Positions 8,739 to 15,957 of a stretch of DNA of 64,000 nt are shown piece by piece. Numbering within the stretch: the first letter of the stretch is position 1; each line of letters opens with the position of its first letter. Made by a program: the position numbers and the translations under genes. The notes below the pieces were generated by a model. It searched no databases. It saw only the letters and a list, made by a program, of their open reading frames with translations, and was not told the DNA's origin. This DNA is from Kriegella aquimaris (GTDB lineage Bacteria > Bacteroidota > Bacteroidia > Flavobacteriales > Flavobacteriaceae): the NCBI RefSeq assembly GCF_900103215.1, contig NZ_FNGV01000001.1, forward strand, positions 620,001 through 684,000, written 5' to 3'.

Positions 8739-9509
8739 CTATTTCTGTACCCCATATCTATTGAAAAGGCTAGCTTCAAGACCCTTTCGAGCGTTTTCCA
8801 ACAGTTCTTTTACATCTTCTATGCTTTGATTACGAATCATGGCAATTTGACTCATTGAAAATTGATACTCCGTGGCCAATTCAAATACGGTGCGCATGGG
8901 TAGTGGTAAATTATGTAAGACCATAGCGGCATGCTTTCGAATGTTTTCTTTACCCAAATCTTTATCAAGTTTGTCCATGATTTCCTTTTTATCATCTTCT
9001 ACAAAAACATGATTCAATACATAATCGTTCTTGGGGTATGAGATATCATCCAACTCATCGATCATAACCAAATCACCGCCACCATCGGTACTGAATTTTT
9101 CTTCCATCGCATCCCATTCCGGACGGGAATAATCATCAATGTTCTTAAGGAAATAATCGTCAAACTCTTCATCTACGATGGTATCCTCTAAAAGTTCATC
9201 CGCTTTCTTAAATAACCAAGGATGAAGGCCCTCTTTATTCTCCACCTCATCAAAATGATCATAGGCCTCAATAAAAAGTTGATCGATAAAATCATCGGGT
9301 TTGTATTTACCTTTCGGCAAGTTTCCCTTATTCAGAGCCGTGGCCAATCTTTTTGTGATGTAATGTTTAACCTGATGTAAGTCTTTCAACAACAAACTAT
9401 TGAACTGGGCTTGGTCATTCTGTTGTTTGAATTGGGTTAAATCTGAAAACGTACTTGCAACAAATACATTAAATTCCTTTTTACCTTCATAATATTTTAA
9501 AGTGTCCAT
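8739..9509 (-). CDS. ECF-like sigma-70 factor with acidic linker
   Basis: 256 residues. The N-terminal part (about 40-115) reads as sigma region 2: a DLHQVKHYITKRL helix, a DDFIDQLFIEAYDHFDEVE helix and HPWLFKKADELL. The C-terminal part (about 190-250) reads as region 4: LPLPMRTVFELATEYQFS, then an HTH with SMSQIAMIRNQSIEDVKE. Between them lies an unusually long, very acidic linker (about 115-185) where ECF factors normally have a short one. It would bind core RNA polymerase and redirect it to stress promoters. Its own promoter has the operator and a CATTTTTG box, placing a sigma factor inside the regulon. No anti-sigma gene is adjacent. Confidence 0.75.
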   Translation of the reverse strand: MDTLKYYEGKKEFNVFVASTFSDLTQFKQQNDQAQFNSLLLKDLHQVKHYITKRLATALNKGNLPKGKYKPDDFIDQLFIEAYDHFDEVENKEGLHPWLFKKADELLEDTIVDEEFDDYFLKNIDDYSRPEWDAMEEKFSTDGGGDLVMIDELDDISYPKNDYVLNHVFVEDDKKEIMDKLDKDLGKENIRKHAAMVLHNLPLPMRTVFELATEYQFSMSQIAMIRNQSIEDVKELLENARKGLEASLFNRYGVQK

Positions 9510-9539
9510 GTCTTAATTTTTATCTTTTATAATGTATAT

Positions 9540-9582
9540 CAAAAATGAGGATTTGTTGGATAGAATGATATGACCTTGGTCA
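9540..9582 (-). promoter_or_regulatory. Operator and -7 box of the sigma-factor gene
   Basis: TGACCTTGGTCA (9571-9582) lies 23 nt from the minus-strand box CATTTTTG (9540-9547). The box is 31 nt before the ATG at 9509. The operator sequence is identical to the copy at 50-61. Confidence 0.75.
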
Positions 9583-9682
9583 GCTTCAAGAAATAAATCT
9601 GTTAACTTATTGGTCGAAATTGGATTTTTTTAAACAAAAACTCTTTAGAATACCTTTTAATGCTCCTTTAGGTCTATTCTAT

Positions 9683-10165
9683 TCAATTACCTAAACTGTC
9701 TTCCAATTTCTCAATTTCAAAACTACCTCCCCTGGCCACCAACAAATATTTATGATCATTCAATTTTTTGACACTCGATGTCGCTGTGACCTCACTAACA
9801 CCGAGTCCTCTTAAAATTCCATACGGCCCGCCGGACAATGAGCCTATTGCTCTTTTACCTACCGGGTTAAGAAATGTAGCTACTAAAAACCCGACTACGA
9901 ACAATTGGCCCATTTCAGGATTATAAAATGAGTCAAAATCGGTATCTGTGTTCAATAGTTCTTTAAAAAAAATTTGTAGACGGCTTTCCTCAATCGCCAA
10001 ACCTTCCGGGTTATTGGCATAGACGTCTCCCAGATTACCGATGACCGATATCGATATTTTATTAAAATCCATACCTTGAATTACTTTTAAAGCATTTTCA
10101 AGCTCAAATATTTGGCCGTAAGATTTTATAAAAACTCGTTTTTGTTCCGTTGTTGAAGCGTGCAT
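9683..10165 (-). CDS. Stress-island protein of unknown function
   Basis: 160 residues, no signal peptide. The first half looks like a ferredoxin-like alpha/beta domain (KRVFIKSYGQIFELENALKV, then FNKISISVIG). A glycine-rich apolar stretch follows (VGFLVATFLNPVGKRAIG and SGGPYGILRGLGVS, about 108-135), and the protein closes with a short domain, KYLLVARGG. The arrangement resembles general stress proteins that carry a glycine-zipper insert, but I cannot assign a named family. It shares the operator at 10249-10260 with the divergent YtxH operon, each side having its own -7 box. Confidence 0.7.
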   Translation of the reverse strand: MHASTTEQKRVFIKSYGQIFELENALKVIQGMDFNKISISVIGNLGDVYANNPEGLAIEESRLQIFFKELLNTDTDFDSFYNPEMGQLFVVGFLVATFLNPVGKRAIGSLSGGPYGILRGLGVSEVTATSSVKKLNDHKYLLVARGGSFEIEKLEDSLGN

Positions 10166-10217
10166 ATTTATTCCAATTTAGAGATAGCATATTGATAGGT
10201 CAGGGCATTCTCCAAGG

Positions 10218-10260
10218 CTAAATTACAAGCATATATTTTCAATATACCTGACCTTCGTCA
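10218..10260 (-). promoter_or_regulatory. Leftward half of a bidirectional operator
   Basis: The palindrome TGACCTTCGTCA (10249-10260) is 23 nt from the minus-strand box TAATTTAG (10218-10225), the same box variant as at the Hsp20 gene. It should drive the gene starting at 10165. Confidence 0.65.
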
Positions 10261-10291
10261 TGATATTAAAGAATTAACCTTGTTAATTTTG
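10249..10291 (+). promoter_or_regulatory. Rightward half of a bidirectional operator
   Basis: The same palindrome (10249-10260) is followed after 23 nt on the plus strand by the perfect box TAATTTTG (10284-10291), 36 nt before the ATG at 10328. Confidence 0.8.
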
Positions 10292-10327
10292 TAATACAAA
10301 TTAATTTTAATCTAAAATCTAAATATC

Positions 10328-10657
10328 ATGGGAAACGATAGTGGAAATGTACTTCTCGCATTATTAACAGGTGCTGCAATCGGTGCAGGAATTGGAATAT
10401 TATATGCTCCGGACAAGGGTATCGAAACAAGACACAAAATCAAAGACAGGGCATTGGAGGCCAAGCACGAACTAACCGAGCGCGTATCACACGCTAAAGA
10501 TGAGTTGACCAAGACTGCGAACGAAAAGAAAGAAGAATTCGAACAAAAATTGGATGAAACCATTAGCAATATGAGTTACAAAGCCGATGATATCATCGCT
10601 TCTTTGGAACGAAAATTGGAAGATTTGAAAAAGAAAAACGCCCAACTACAGAAATAG
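10328..10657 (+). CDS. YtxH-domain protein
   Basis: A 109-residue YtxH-like general stress protein. It has one N-terminal glycine/alanine-rich membrane helix (LLALLTGAAIGAGIGILYAP, about 9-28), the conserved APDKG step, then a long charged coiled coil with KDRALEAKHELTERV and KDELTKTANEKKEEF. Family members are membrane-tethered and stress-induced, with no known biochemical activity. It is first of three genes: the next starts 6 bp after its stop and the third overlaps the second. Confidence 0.88.
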   Translation: MGNDSGNVLLALLTGAAIGAGIGILYAPDKGIETRHKIKDRALEAKHELTERVSHAKDELTKTANEKKEEFEQKLDETISNMSYKADDIIASLERKLEDLKKKNAQLQK

Positions 10658-10663
10658 TGGATT

Positions 10664-11014
10664 ATGGCATTTGAAGCATTGAAAAAAGACCTCGTTGACG
10701 TAGATACGGATATGAGGTCTTATCTCGAAGTGAGTGAAGAATATTTTAAACTAAAGGTTTTCAAAATATTCATGGGTACGGTTACCTCTATAGCTCAGAC
10801 TTTATTGATAGGAGCTCTGGTTTTGTCCGCGCTAGTTTTAATATCGATCGGGGCCTCGCTTGCCCTGAATGAGGTATTGAACAGTTTTTATTTCGGATTT
10901 ATAATCACGGGCATTTTTTACTTATTAATTGCCTTAGGCTGTTACTTCTTTAGGGATAAGCTTAACGGGCCATTACTACGGAAATTTTCAAAACAGTATT
11001 TTGATAGATTATGA
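10664..11014 (+). CDS. Phage-holin-superfamily/DUF1469-like membrane protein
   Basis: 116 residues with an amphipathic N-terminus and two transmembrane helices (about 42-68 and 76-97), ending in a basic tail. This layout, placed after a YtxH gene, matches YqjE-type (DUF1469, holin superfamily) proteins. These are membrane proteins found in stress operons; despite the superfamily name they are not lysis proteins. Its stop overlaps the start of the next gene by four bases. Confidence 0.75.
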   Translation: MAFEALKKDLVDVDTDMRSYLEVSEEYFKLKVFKIFMGTVTSIAQTLLIGALVLSALVLISIGASLALNEVLNSFYFGFIITGIFYLLIALGCYFFRDKLNGPLLRKFSKQYFDRL

Positions 11015-11247
11015 CAAAAAAATACAGCTCATTTACTGAAATAGACAATGATTTAAAAGTTTTACGCCTTCAAAGGGAAATCGCGAAGGAAAGTTTAAAA
11101 CTTGACCTGAACAATGCAAAAACCCATTTGAGCCCTAACCAAATTATGGGCGTAGCCAGTTTTAAAATAAAACAATTACTAATTGATTTTACGCTTAGCA
11201 AGGGGTTGTATTGGCTTCATGCAATAAGACATAAAATTCAATCTTAG
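11011..11247 (+). CDS. Small basic protein, third gene of the YtxH operon
   Basis: 78 residues, lysine-rich, with a helical N-terminal half (FTEIDNDLKVLRLQREIAKE) and a mildly hydrophobic C-terminal part (QLLIDFTLSKGLYWLHAIR). Its size and position match the small YqjK-like partner of YtxH/YqjE operons, but I see no diagnostic motif. The ATG overlaps the preceding stop, so translation is probably coupled. Confidence 0.7.
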   Translation: MTKKYSSFTEIDNDLKVLRLQREIAKESLKLDLNNAKTHLSPNQIMGVASFKIKQLLIDFTLSKGLYWLHAIRHKIQS

Positions 11248-11260
11248 TAACCTCTACCTG

Positions 11261-12328
11261 TTATCCAAACTCGGCCACTTGCTGTAATTGTTTTCTATCG
11301 CATACTATAATTCGACGAGATTCGCCTGATTGAATCAAACCTTTCTCTTTGAAACTTGAGAGCACGCGTATCGCCGTCTCGGTAGCAGTACCTATAAGGC
11401 CTGCAAAATCTTCTCTAGACATATTTATACCCATATCGTCATCTTTAATAAGTCCTTTATCATATAATTCCAACAGTGCGGTAGCAGCTCTTTTTCGAAC
11501 CGAATCGAATGCCAAGCCCATTAATTGATCTTGCATATGCAGCACATTATTTGAAATCATGCTGATGAACTTTTGCGATACTTCCTTATTGTTGAACAAT
11601 AGTTGAGTGAAATCTTTTTTTGGAATGGTACATATCTCACATTTGGTAAGTGCAACGGCAGTCTCGGTATACATGCCCGAGCTTCCCAAAATTGAAATTT
11701 GGCCGATAAAGTCACCTGCATTGAACATACCGGTGATATACTCCTTTCCATTTTCGTTGTGTTTGTATGTTTTAACTTCTCCGCTCTGAATGAAGTATAG
11801 GTTGTGAGCCATACCTCCTTCTAAAAAGATTTCTTCTTTAGGTTTAAATTTGGTCAGATTACGGTCGGTAGAAAGGTCTTCTAAATCCTGATATTTTGAG
11901 GCCTCCTTAATAAATTCGTTAAACCCATCTACATTTCTAGCAAATTCTTTACGCAAGAATATATTTCTTTTAAGACGTACTTCTACCGCCTCGAGCAACT
12001 CATGTGCTTCAAAAGGTTTTGTCAGATAATCGTCGGCCCCCATCGTCATACCTTTACGAAAATCTGACTTTTCGGATTTTGCCGTTAAGAAAATGAAGGG
12101 GATACTCGCCGTCGTCTGATTTTGGCTCAATTGTTGAACGACCCCATAGCCGTCAACTTCCGGCATCATTATATCACATAGTATGAGGTCAGGTACAAAA
12201 CGTATTGCCATTTCTATACCTACCTTACCATTTTCGGCAGTGATTACTTCATAATTTTCAAGTTGAAGAATTTCCGCGGTCAATTCACGAACATCTTGAT
12301 TGTCTTCAATAAGTAGTAATTTTTTCAT
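11261..12328 (-). CDS. REC-Crp response regulator (receiver + cNMP-like domain + Crp HTH)
   Basis: 355 residues in three domains. A receiver (1-120) has D9, phospho-acceptor D52, T82 and K104. A Crp-type cupin follows (about 145-265; KPKEEIFLEGG, then GEVKTYKH). A Crp/FNR winged helix closes the protein (about 275-345). The recognition helix reads TATETAIRVLSSFKEKG, keeping the Glu and Arg of FNR's E-x3-R but with Ile where FNR has Ser. The first ATG overlaps the end of the LOV kinase gene by 23 bp, which makes the kinase its probable partner. It is the best candidate for the protein that binds the TGAY-N4-RTCA sites in this window, as FNR/FixK proteins bind TTGAY-N4-RTCAA at -41.5. That link is inferred. 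Confidence 0.93.
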   Translation of the reverse strand: MKKLLLIEDNQDVRELTAEILQLENYEVITAENGKVGIEMAIRFVPDLILCDIMMPEVDGYGVVQQLSQNQTTASIPFIFLTAKSEKSDFRKGMTMGADDYLTKPFEAHELLEAVEVRLKRNIFLRKEFARNVDGFNEFIKEASKYQDLEDLSTDRNLTKFKPKEEIFLEGGMAHNLYFIQSGEVKTYKHNENGKEYITGMFNAGDFIGQISILGSSGMYTETAVALTKCEICTIPKKDFTQLLFNNKEVSQKFISMISNNVLHMQDQLMGLAFDSVRKRAATALLELYDKGLIKDDDMGINMSREDFAGLIGTATETAIRVLSSFKEKGLIQSGESRRIIVCDRKQLQQVAEFG

Positions 12329-15224
12329 TTTTCATTAGATTTAAAGGTAATTCAACTATAAAAGTGGTGCCTTCGTTCAACTTACTCTGAAAATCAATTG
12401 TGCCACCCATTAATTCTGTATACTGTCTTACGATATTTAATCCCAAGCCGGTACCTTCAAAATTCGTAGCATTCTTTGCACGATAAAAGCGTTGAAACAA
12501 ATAATGTTGATCCTCTTCAGGTATGCCAATACCCTGGTCTGTAATCTCAATAAAAAGTTTTGTATTCTTAGTATCAATTTTTAGGGTAGTACTTTTGTTT
12601 TCTTCTGAATATTTAATGGCGTTCACTAATAAGTTATGTACAATATGCTTTAACAATTTAGGATCTAAATTTACTTGAATGGGCGATTCGCTATTGACTA
12701 TATTGATTACCTGACCATTTTTTTTGATACCCTCTACCTCTTCTACCAAAGATTTAGAGAAATCTATAAAGTCAAATAAGGTTGGCTCAGCTTTAACTTT
12801 TCCTTCTTCGAGCTTGCTCAATGAGAGGAAATCATTTAGTATGGCGACTAAATTCTTTACACTCGATTTTATTGTGTTTACATATTTAATTCTTTTATCT
12901 TCTTGTTCTGGTGCATTTTGCCGTTCAATCAAGTTAGTCGAAGAAAGAATGACACTTAAAGGAGTTCGAAACTCATGGGAAGCCATTGAAATAAAGCGTG
13001 ACTTTAATTCATTAATTTCTTTTTCTTTTTGTAGCGTTTTACGAATCTCGATCTCGATCTCTTTTTGGGCCGAGATATTGTTATGAACGATTAAGGCTCG
13101 TGTAATTTTTTTATCTTCATCATACAAGGGCGTTGTGTTGACCAAATACGATCTATTTTTAACTTTTATTTCAAAAGAGCAATGTTCTCCTTGAAGTGTT
13201 TGCCCTATATTATATATGACTTTTTCCAATGTCTTATCCTGTACCCCTTTCACCTCACTAACCCTAATACCTTTATTCGCCAAGTCACTGAATCCCAATT
13301 CTCCCAATTCTTCTCCTTCTATAAATACGATTTCGAGGTTTAAATTAACAACTACTACAAATCCTTTTGGAAAATTTTTAAAAATGGTCGCCAACAATTC
13401 TTGACTTGTTACCGCACTATTTTCTGCTGCTTTGGTAATCTGTATTTGGTCTTCAAGGCTTAAATTAGATTCTACTAATTTTTGAACTATTTCTTTTAGC
13501 TCCACAGTGCGTTCAGCTACTTTGTTTTCAAGTACTTCTGCGTATGTGGCAAGTTCTTCTTTACTCTTTTGTAAAGCCTTGCCTATATTATGCTGTTCTA
13601 GGGCTACGCTCGTTGCCTGGGTAATATTGAGCATTATTTCCTTCTCGGTTTCAAGCGGTTTCCGTAAGGTATTGAAGTAGATGGCAAAGGTGCCCAATAA
13701 CTCACGGTTAGATGAAAATATGGGGAATGACCAACATGCTTTAAGGTTATTGGTCAAAGCTATTTCCTTATAGTCTTCCCATAAAGGATCATTTGAAATG
13801 TCGGTAACAATAACTTCTTCTTTCAAATATGCCGCGGTACCACAAGAACCTTTTTTAGGCCCTATGACCACCCCTTCAATTGCATTAACGAAACCCTGTG
13901 GTAGATTATTAGCGGCTAACTTATGCAATGTGTTATCTTCTTTCTTCAGTAATAAAATAGAACCCATACAATTTGGAATGGCAGCTTCGATCGTTTCAAT
14001 GATTTTATCTGCAATACGTTCCACTGGCTCATATTGAATGATCATGTCCATTACATGAGATTGTCCCATTTTAAAAAATTCTTCCATTTTCCGAGCCGTG
14101 ACATCATTTTGTACCCCTACAAAGTGCGTCAGTACTTTTTTATCGTCGTATATTGGGGTAATTGAGACCTCATTCCAAAACAAGGAACCATCTTTTCGGT
14201 AATTGCGTAAGACCACATGGCACGGTTCTCCCTTTTTTAACGCAACTGCCATAATCTTAATATCATTCTGCCCCCTATCTTCGCCTTGTAAGAAGCGGCA
14301 ATTTTTGCCAATAAAATCTACTCTGTCATACCCTGTAGTCTTTAAAAAGGCCTCATTGCCATAAATAATAGGAAAATCGGGTTGCTGAGCATCGCAAATA
14401 ACAATGCCACTAGCGGTGGAGGCCAAAGCACGGTTTCGAATATATAGGATACTCTCAGTTTCTTTTTGTTCGGTAATATCTTGAATGGTTCCAAACCACT
14501 GTAGCGGTTTTCCATTGGTATCATAGGTCGCTTTACCTTTGGCCCTAATATGTCTTACCGTACCATCAATTCTAATAATCTTTTTTTCATAATTATAAGG
14601 TGTATGATTTTTAATGGCGTACTTAACTGCGCTCACAGCACTTTCCCCGTCATCTTGATGAATAAATTGATGTAGCGTTTTCGGGTTGAGCCGCTCATCA
14701 CCCGGTGGAAGACCACATATTCTATAAAACTCGTCGGACCAGCTCATTTCATCAGATTGCAGATCCCAAAACCAACTACCTACATGGGCCAAACTTTGCG
14801 CTTCATCCATTCTATCCAAATTAACCGCAGCTTTTTTATCAGCGGCCAACCTAACAGTGATGTCAATTATAAAAGCGATAACGACTTTATTCCCTTCTAT
14901 TGTAGTTGGGCTAAGGCTTATTTCCAACGGAAATTGCGTCCCATTTTTTTTAAGGCCCCACAAATCCCTGCCTTTGCCCATACTCCTACTTTTAGGCTTA
15001 TTGGCATATTCTGCTCTATGGTTCTTATGGTTATTTCTAAATTGACCGGGGATAAGGTTTTCAATTTTTGTGTAGACCAATTCGCCAGATTCGTAGGCGA
15101 ACATTTTTTCAGCGGAAGGATTAGCTTTAATTATATTCCCCAGATGACTCACCACCAAGATTCCCTCTACGGAAGATTCAAAAATGCCTCTAAATAGTTC
15201 GCTGTCTTCTACCTTATTTATCAT
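12306..15224 (-). CDS. Blue-light-type hybrid sensor: PAS-PAS-LOV-GAF-PAS histidine kinase
   Basis: 972 residues, soluble, no membrane helix. The order is PAS (about 8-125), PAS_3 (145-252), LOV (262-378), GAF (395-545), coiled coil (547-605), PAS (610-720), HisKA with H750 in SHEFRTPLS, and HATPase with a DQGIGI box and GTGLGL. The LOV core is complete: GKNCRFLQG gives the adduct-forming C309 (codon 14298-14300), N341 and N351 lie in NYRKDGSLFWN, and Q372 in FVGVQNDVT. FMN binding and blue-light sensing are therefore expected. It has no receiver of its own; the overlapping next gene supplies one. A small membrane-protein gene lies 60 bp upstream, and both may share the operator at 15702. Confidence 0.94.
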   Translation of the reverse strand: MINKVEDSELFRGIFESSVEGILVVSHLGNIIKANPSAEKMFAYESGELVYTKIENLIPGQFRNNHKNHRAEYANKPKSRSMGKGRDLWGLKKNGTQFPLEISLSPTTIEGNKVVIAFIIDITVRLAADKKAAVNLDRMDEAQSLAHVGSWFWDLQSDEMSWSDEFYRICGLPPGDERLNPKTLHQFIHQDDGESAVSAVKYAIKNHTPYNYEKKIIRIDGTVRHIRAKGKATYDTNGKPLQWFGTIQDITEQKETESILYIRNRALASTASGIVICDAQQPDFPIIYGNEAFLKTTGYDRVDFIGKNCRFLQGEDRGQNDIKIMAVALKKGEPCHVVLRNYRKDGSLFWNEVSITPIYDDKKVLTHFVGVQNDVTARKMEEFFKMGQSHVMDMIIQYEPVERIADKIIETIEAAIPNCMGSILLLKKEDNTLHKLAANNLPQGFVNAIEGVVIGPKKGSCGTAAYLKEEVIVTDISNDPLWEDYKEIALTNNLKACWSFPIFSSNRELLGTFAIYFNTLRKPLETEKEIMLNITQATSVALEQHNIGKALQKSKEELATYAEVLENKVAERTVELKEIVQKLVESNLSLEDQIQITKAAENSAVTSQELLATIFKNFPKGFVVVVNLNLEIVFIEGEELGELGFSDLANKGIRVSEVKGVQDKTLEKVIYNIGQTLQGEHCSFEIKVKNRSYLVNTTPLYDEDKKITRALIVHNNISAQKEIEIEIRKTLQKEKEINELKSRFISMASHEFRTPLSVILSSTNLIERQNAPEQEDKRIKYVNTIKSSVKNLVAILNDFLSLSKLEEGKVKAEPTLFDFIDFSKSLVEEVEGIKKNGQVINIVNSESPIQVNLDPKLLKHIVHNLLVNAIKYSEENKSTTLKIDTKNTKLFIEITDQGIGIPEEDQHYLFQRFYRAKNATNFEGTGLGLNIVRQYTELMGGTIDFQSKLNEGTTFIVELPLNLMKNEKITTY

Positions 15225-15283
15225 TGTATCTAGGTTAATACCATTAGTTCCTTCTCAAAAGGTACATTTCTATCTAAAAAATT

Positions 15284-15658
15284 TTAAACATACATTCTTC
15301 CAAAATTTGGTAGTGCCTTTTTTAAATACATTGACTTTGCCCGAACAATTCGGTTCAAATTCCATTTATTCGATGCATCACTAGCGTTAAAGTTTACCCT
15401 GATTTTCATAGTGCGATTATGTTGAGCCTCTTCGATCTCAAGAGTGGGTATAAAAGCTGTTAATTTTAATTGTATGGCGCTTATCTTATTAGATTCAGAA
15501 ATGTTCCATAAAATAGCGGCCATAACCAGCGAAACCGTAAGGTTAGAAGTAAAAAAGGACCACTGCAAGGTATGACCCAGCAAAATGTATATCAGAAAGA
15601 TAGTTAAGAAACAAGGTGCTAATTCTCCACCGTAGCATTTTGAAGTAATAGTGTCCAT
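15284..15658 (-). CDS. Small membrane protein heading the kinase/regulator operon
   Basis: 124 residues with one or two N-terminal hydrophobic helices (about 14-34 and 39-53) and a soluble C-terminal half (LKLTAFIPTLEIEEAQ and the basic RIVRAKSMYLKKALP). I do not recognise a family. The operator and a perfect -7 box lie directly upstream. The box is only 13 nt from the ATG, so the leader would be very short or the true start slightly downstream. The LOV kinase gene begins 60 bp later with no visible promoter of its own. Confidence 0.65.
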   Translation of the reverse strand: MDTITSKCYGGELAPCFLTIFLIYILLGHTLQWSFFTSNLTVSLVMAAILWNISESNKISAIQLKLTAFIPTLEIEEAQHNRTMKIRVNFNASDASNKWNLNRIVRAKSMYLKKALPNFGRMYV

Positions 15659-15670
15659 GTATTGTTTTCA

Positions 15671-15713
15671 CAAATGTATAATTGTCAAAAGTACCTAAAT
15701 ATGACATCCGTCA
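15671..15713 (-). promoter_or_regulatory. Operator and -7 box ahead of the small membrane protein/LOV kinase/REC-Crp genes
   Basis: TGACATCCGTCA (15702-15713) lies 23 nt from the perfect minus-strand TAnnTTTG box TACATTTG (15671-15678). If the three downstream genes form an operon, the regulator controls its own synthesis. Confidence 0.75.
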
Positions 15714-15743
15714 TAATTTCTATTATATTTAGGGTCTCTGATA

Positions 15744-15860
15744 TTATTTCTTATAAATTGCTTTGGAAGGCATCTTGCGTTCTTTAGGAACATGCTTGGC
15801 TATCGAATAATTCAACATAAAGAAAGTCGACACCCTTTGATAAAAGCTGGTAGTAGACAT
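15744..15860 (-). CDS. Possible 38-residue small protein
   Basis: An open frame ATG (15860) to TAA (15744) encodes 38 residues beginning MSTTSFYQRVSTFFMLNYS and ending with the basic KERKMPSKAIYKK. A GGAG lies just before the ATG, which is unusual here. Amphipathic, then strongly basic, it has protein-like composition and fills a 240-bp gap. An overlapping 48-codon frame starts farther upstream. No family is recognised and conservation is untested. Confidence 0.35.
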   Translation of the reverse strand: MSTTSFYQRVSTFFMLNYSIAKHVPKERKMPSKAIYKK

Positions 15861-15957
15861 CTCCTATTGTGCTGATGATATACCTTAGTTTGATGATTCG
15901 ATATGGCATCGTGAGTAGATTTTCCATACGGGATAACGGAACAATTTCTTGAATTAC

